Assembly (NCBI GenBank): GCA_046733295.1
Contig: JBKPOY010000063.1
Span: forward strand, 1-6,672
Source: 13-2-20CM-68-14 sp046733295
GTDB taxonomy: Bacteria; Actinomycetota; Thermoleophilia; Gaiellales; Gaiellaceae
Length of the DNA: 6,672 nucleotides
Reading direction: 5' to 3'
A program made the translations under genes and the position numbers. How positions within the stretch are numbered: the first letter of the stretch is position 1; each line of letters opens with the position of its first letter. The notes under the pieces were generated by a model that saw only the letters and a list, made by a program, of their open reading frames with translations, was not told where the DNA came from and made no database searches. This document shows, one piece after another, positions 5,553 through 6,672 of this stretch.

Positions 5553-6672
5553 CTAGGCGGGGACTGCTTCGGTTTCCTCTGCGGCCGGCTCCGTCTCCTC
5601 TTCCGGCTCGGCCTGCTCGTCCTCGGGCTCCTCGGGCGCCGCCTCGCCGGACTGCTCGCGTGCCTTCGCGACGGCCTCCTCGATCGTGCCGACCATGTAG
5701 AAGGCCTGCTCGGGCAGGTCGTCGTGCTTACCCTCGAGGATTTCGGTGAAGCCCCTGATCGTGTCCTCGAGCTTGACGTACTTGCCCACCTGGCCGGTGA
5801 AGGCCTCGGCCACGAACATCGGCTGGGAGAGGAAGCGCTCGATCTTGCGCGCGCGCTGCACGACGAGACGGTCTTCGTCGGAGAGCTCGTCGATCCCGAG
5901 GATCGCGATGATGTCCTGCAGCTCGCGGTAGCGCTGGAGCACCTCCTGGACGCGCGTCGCCGTCTCGTAATGCTCGTCGGAGACGATCCCGCGCGCGAGC
6001 GCCCGCGAGCTCGAATCGAGCGGGTCGATCGCCGGGTAGATCCCCTTCTCCGAGATCGACCGAGAGAGCGTGATGAACGCGTCGAGGTGGGCGAACGTGT
6101 TCGCCGGCGCCGGGTCGGTGAGGTCGTCGGCCGGGACGTAGATGGCCTGGACGGACGTGACCGAGCCGGCCCGGGTCGACGTGATCCGCTCCTGCAGCTG
6201 GCCCATTTCGGTCGCAAGCGTCGGCTGATAGCCGACGGCGCTCGGCATCCGGCCGAGCAGCGCGGAGACCTCGGAACCCGCCTGGACGAAGCGGAAGATG
6301 TTGTCGATGAAGAGGAGCACGTCCGCGCCCTGGTCGCGGAAGTACTCCGCGATCGTCAGGCCCGTCAGGCCGACCCGCAGGCGCGCGCCCGGCGGCTCGT
6401 TCATCTGGCCGAAGACGAGCGCCGTGTCCTTGAGGACGCCGGACTCCTGCATCTCGAGGAAAAGGTCGTTCCCTTCGCGCGTCCGCTCGCCCACGCCGGC
6501 GAAGACCGAGTTGCCCTGGTGCTCGCGCGCAACGTTGCGGATCAGCTCCTGGATGAGGACTGTCTTGCCGAGGCCGGCGCCGCCGAAGAGACCGACCTTG
6601 CCGCCCTTGATGAAGGGCGCGATCAGGTCGATCACCTTCATCCCGGTCTCGAAGACCTCGGTGGTCGGCTGG
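5553..6672 (-). CDS. atpD: F-type ATP synthase subunit beta, 5' end cut by window edge
   Basis: This is the catalytic beta subunit of F1, which makes ATP from ADP and phosphate at the membrane-bound ATP synthase. The window holds the last 372 residues, and roughly the first 120-130 lie beyond position 6672. Counting from the first visible codon there are QPTTEVFETG (1-10), the P-loop GGAGLGKT (30-37), GERTREGNDL (61-70) with catalytic Glu62, the Walker B region LLFIDNIFRF (119-128), GRMPSAVGYQPTLATEMG (140-157), the family signature PAIDPLDSSS (213-222) and DELSDED (261-267), the DELSEED lever region. The normal family end, AFYMVGTIEEAVAKA, falls at 323-337. An acidic tail of about 31 residues (342-372) then follows, with 14 Glu or Asp and no Lys or Arg. 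The gene ends in TAG, 6 bases before the atpC start. The frame continues past the left end of the usual Met-Lys-Val site, so the true start is outside the window. Confidence 0.98.
   Translation of the reverse strand, partial: QPTTEVFETGMKVIDLIAPFIKGGKVGLFGGAGLGKTVLIQELIRNVAREHQGNSVFAGVGERTREGNDLFLEMQESGVLKDTALVFGQMNEPPGARLRVGLTGLTIAEYFRDQGADVLLFIDNIFRFVQAGSEVSALLGRMPSAVGYQPTLATEMGQLQERITSTRAGSVTSVQAIYVPADDLTDPAPANTFAHLDAFITLSRSISEKGIYPAIDPLDSSSRALARGIVSDEHYETATRVQEVLQRYRELQDIIAILGIDELSDEDRLVVQRARKIERFLSQPMFVAEAFTGQVGKYVKLEDTIRGFTEILEGKHDDLPEQAFYMVGTIEEAVAKAREQSGEAAPEEPEDEQAEPEEETEPAAEETEAVPA

Noticed and set aside
4249..5556. Plus-strand open frame of 435 residues opposite the MetE N-like gene and atpC
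   Set aside because: Antisense shadow with biased composition, including a Ser/Arg-rich end, and no recognisable motif. The minus-strand genes here have clear family motifs.
5507..6217. Minus-strand Ser/Arg-rich open frame of 236 residues inside atpD
   Set aside because: It is an out-of-frame reading of atpD with highly biased composition, and the beta-subunit frame is certain.

Overview
The window looks like the chromosome of a high-GC bacterium. Codons strongly favour G or C at the third position, GTG and TTG starts are used, and genes are packed end to end. A LytR-CpsA-Psr protein with a LytR_C domain beside an F-type ATP synthase operon suggests Actinobacteria. A deep branch such as Thermoleophilia is my best guess, but this is inference from gene style and is not proven.

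All six recognisable genes lie on the minus strand, so the transcribed order runs from high to low coordinates. It is atpD (ATP synthase beta, cut by the right edge), atpC (epsilon), a MetE N-domain-like protein, a MetE catalytic-domain-like protein, a short gap holding a hairpin with a T-tract, an LCP cell-wall glycopolymer transferase, and ugd (UDP-glucose 6-dehydrogenase, cut by the left edge). The plus strand has long open frames, but they are antisense shadows of these genes. No RNA gene, mobile element or CRISPR array was seen, and no gap exceeds 70 bases.

There are two functional blocks. The first is the tail of the ATP synthase operon. It runs straight into two methionine-synthase-family genes through very tight junctions (6 bases, TGATG, GTGA). 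The two MetE-like proteins look like a methionine synthase split into two polypeptides. The downstream one keeps His-x-Cys and a distal Cys of the zinc site, but by eye it has Gly where the zinc-binding Glu normally sits. The upstream one has lost the zinc site. The second block is for the cell envelope. Ugd makes UDP-glucuronate for acidic polysaccharide, and the LCP protein probably attaches glycopolymer to the wall. These two genes also overlap by GTGA, and the LCP protein carries an extra C-terminal domain of about 140 residues.

Most of the window is ordinary core metabolism. The points worth a second look are the split MetE pair coupled to atpC, its altered zinc site, the C-terminal extension of the LCP protein, and the acidic tail on the ATP synthase beta subunit.
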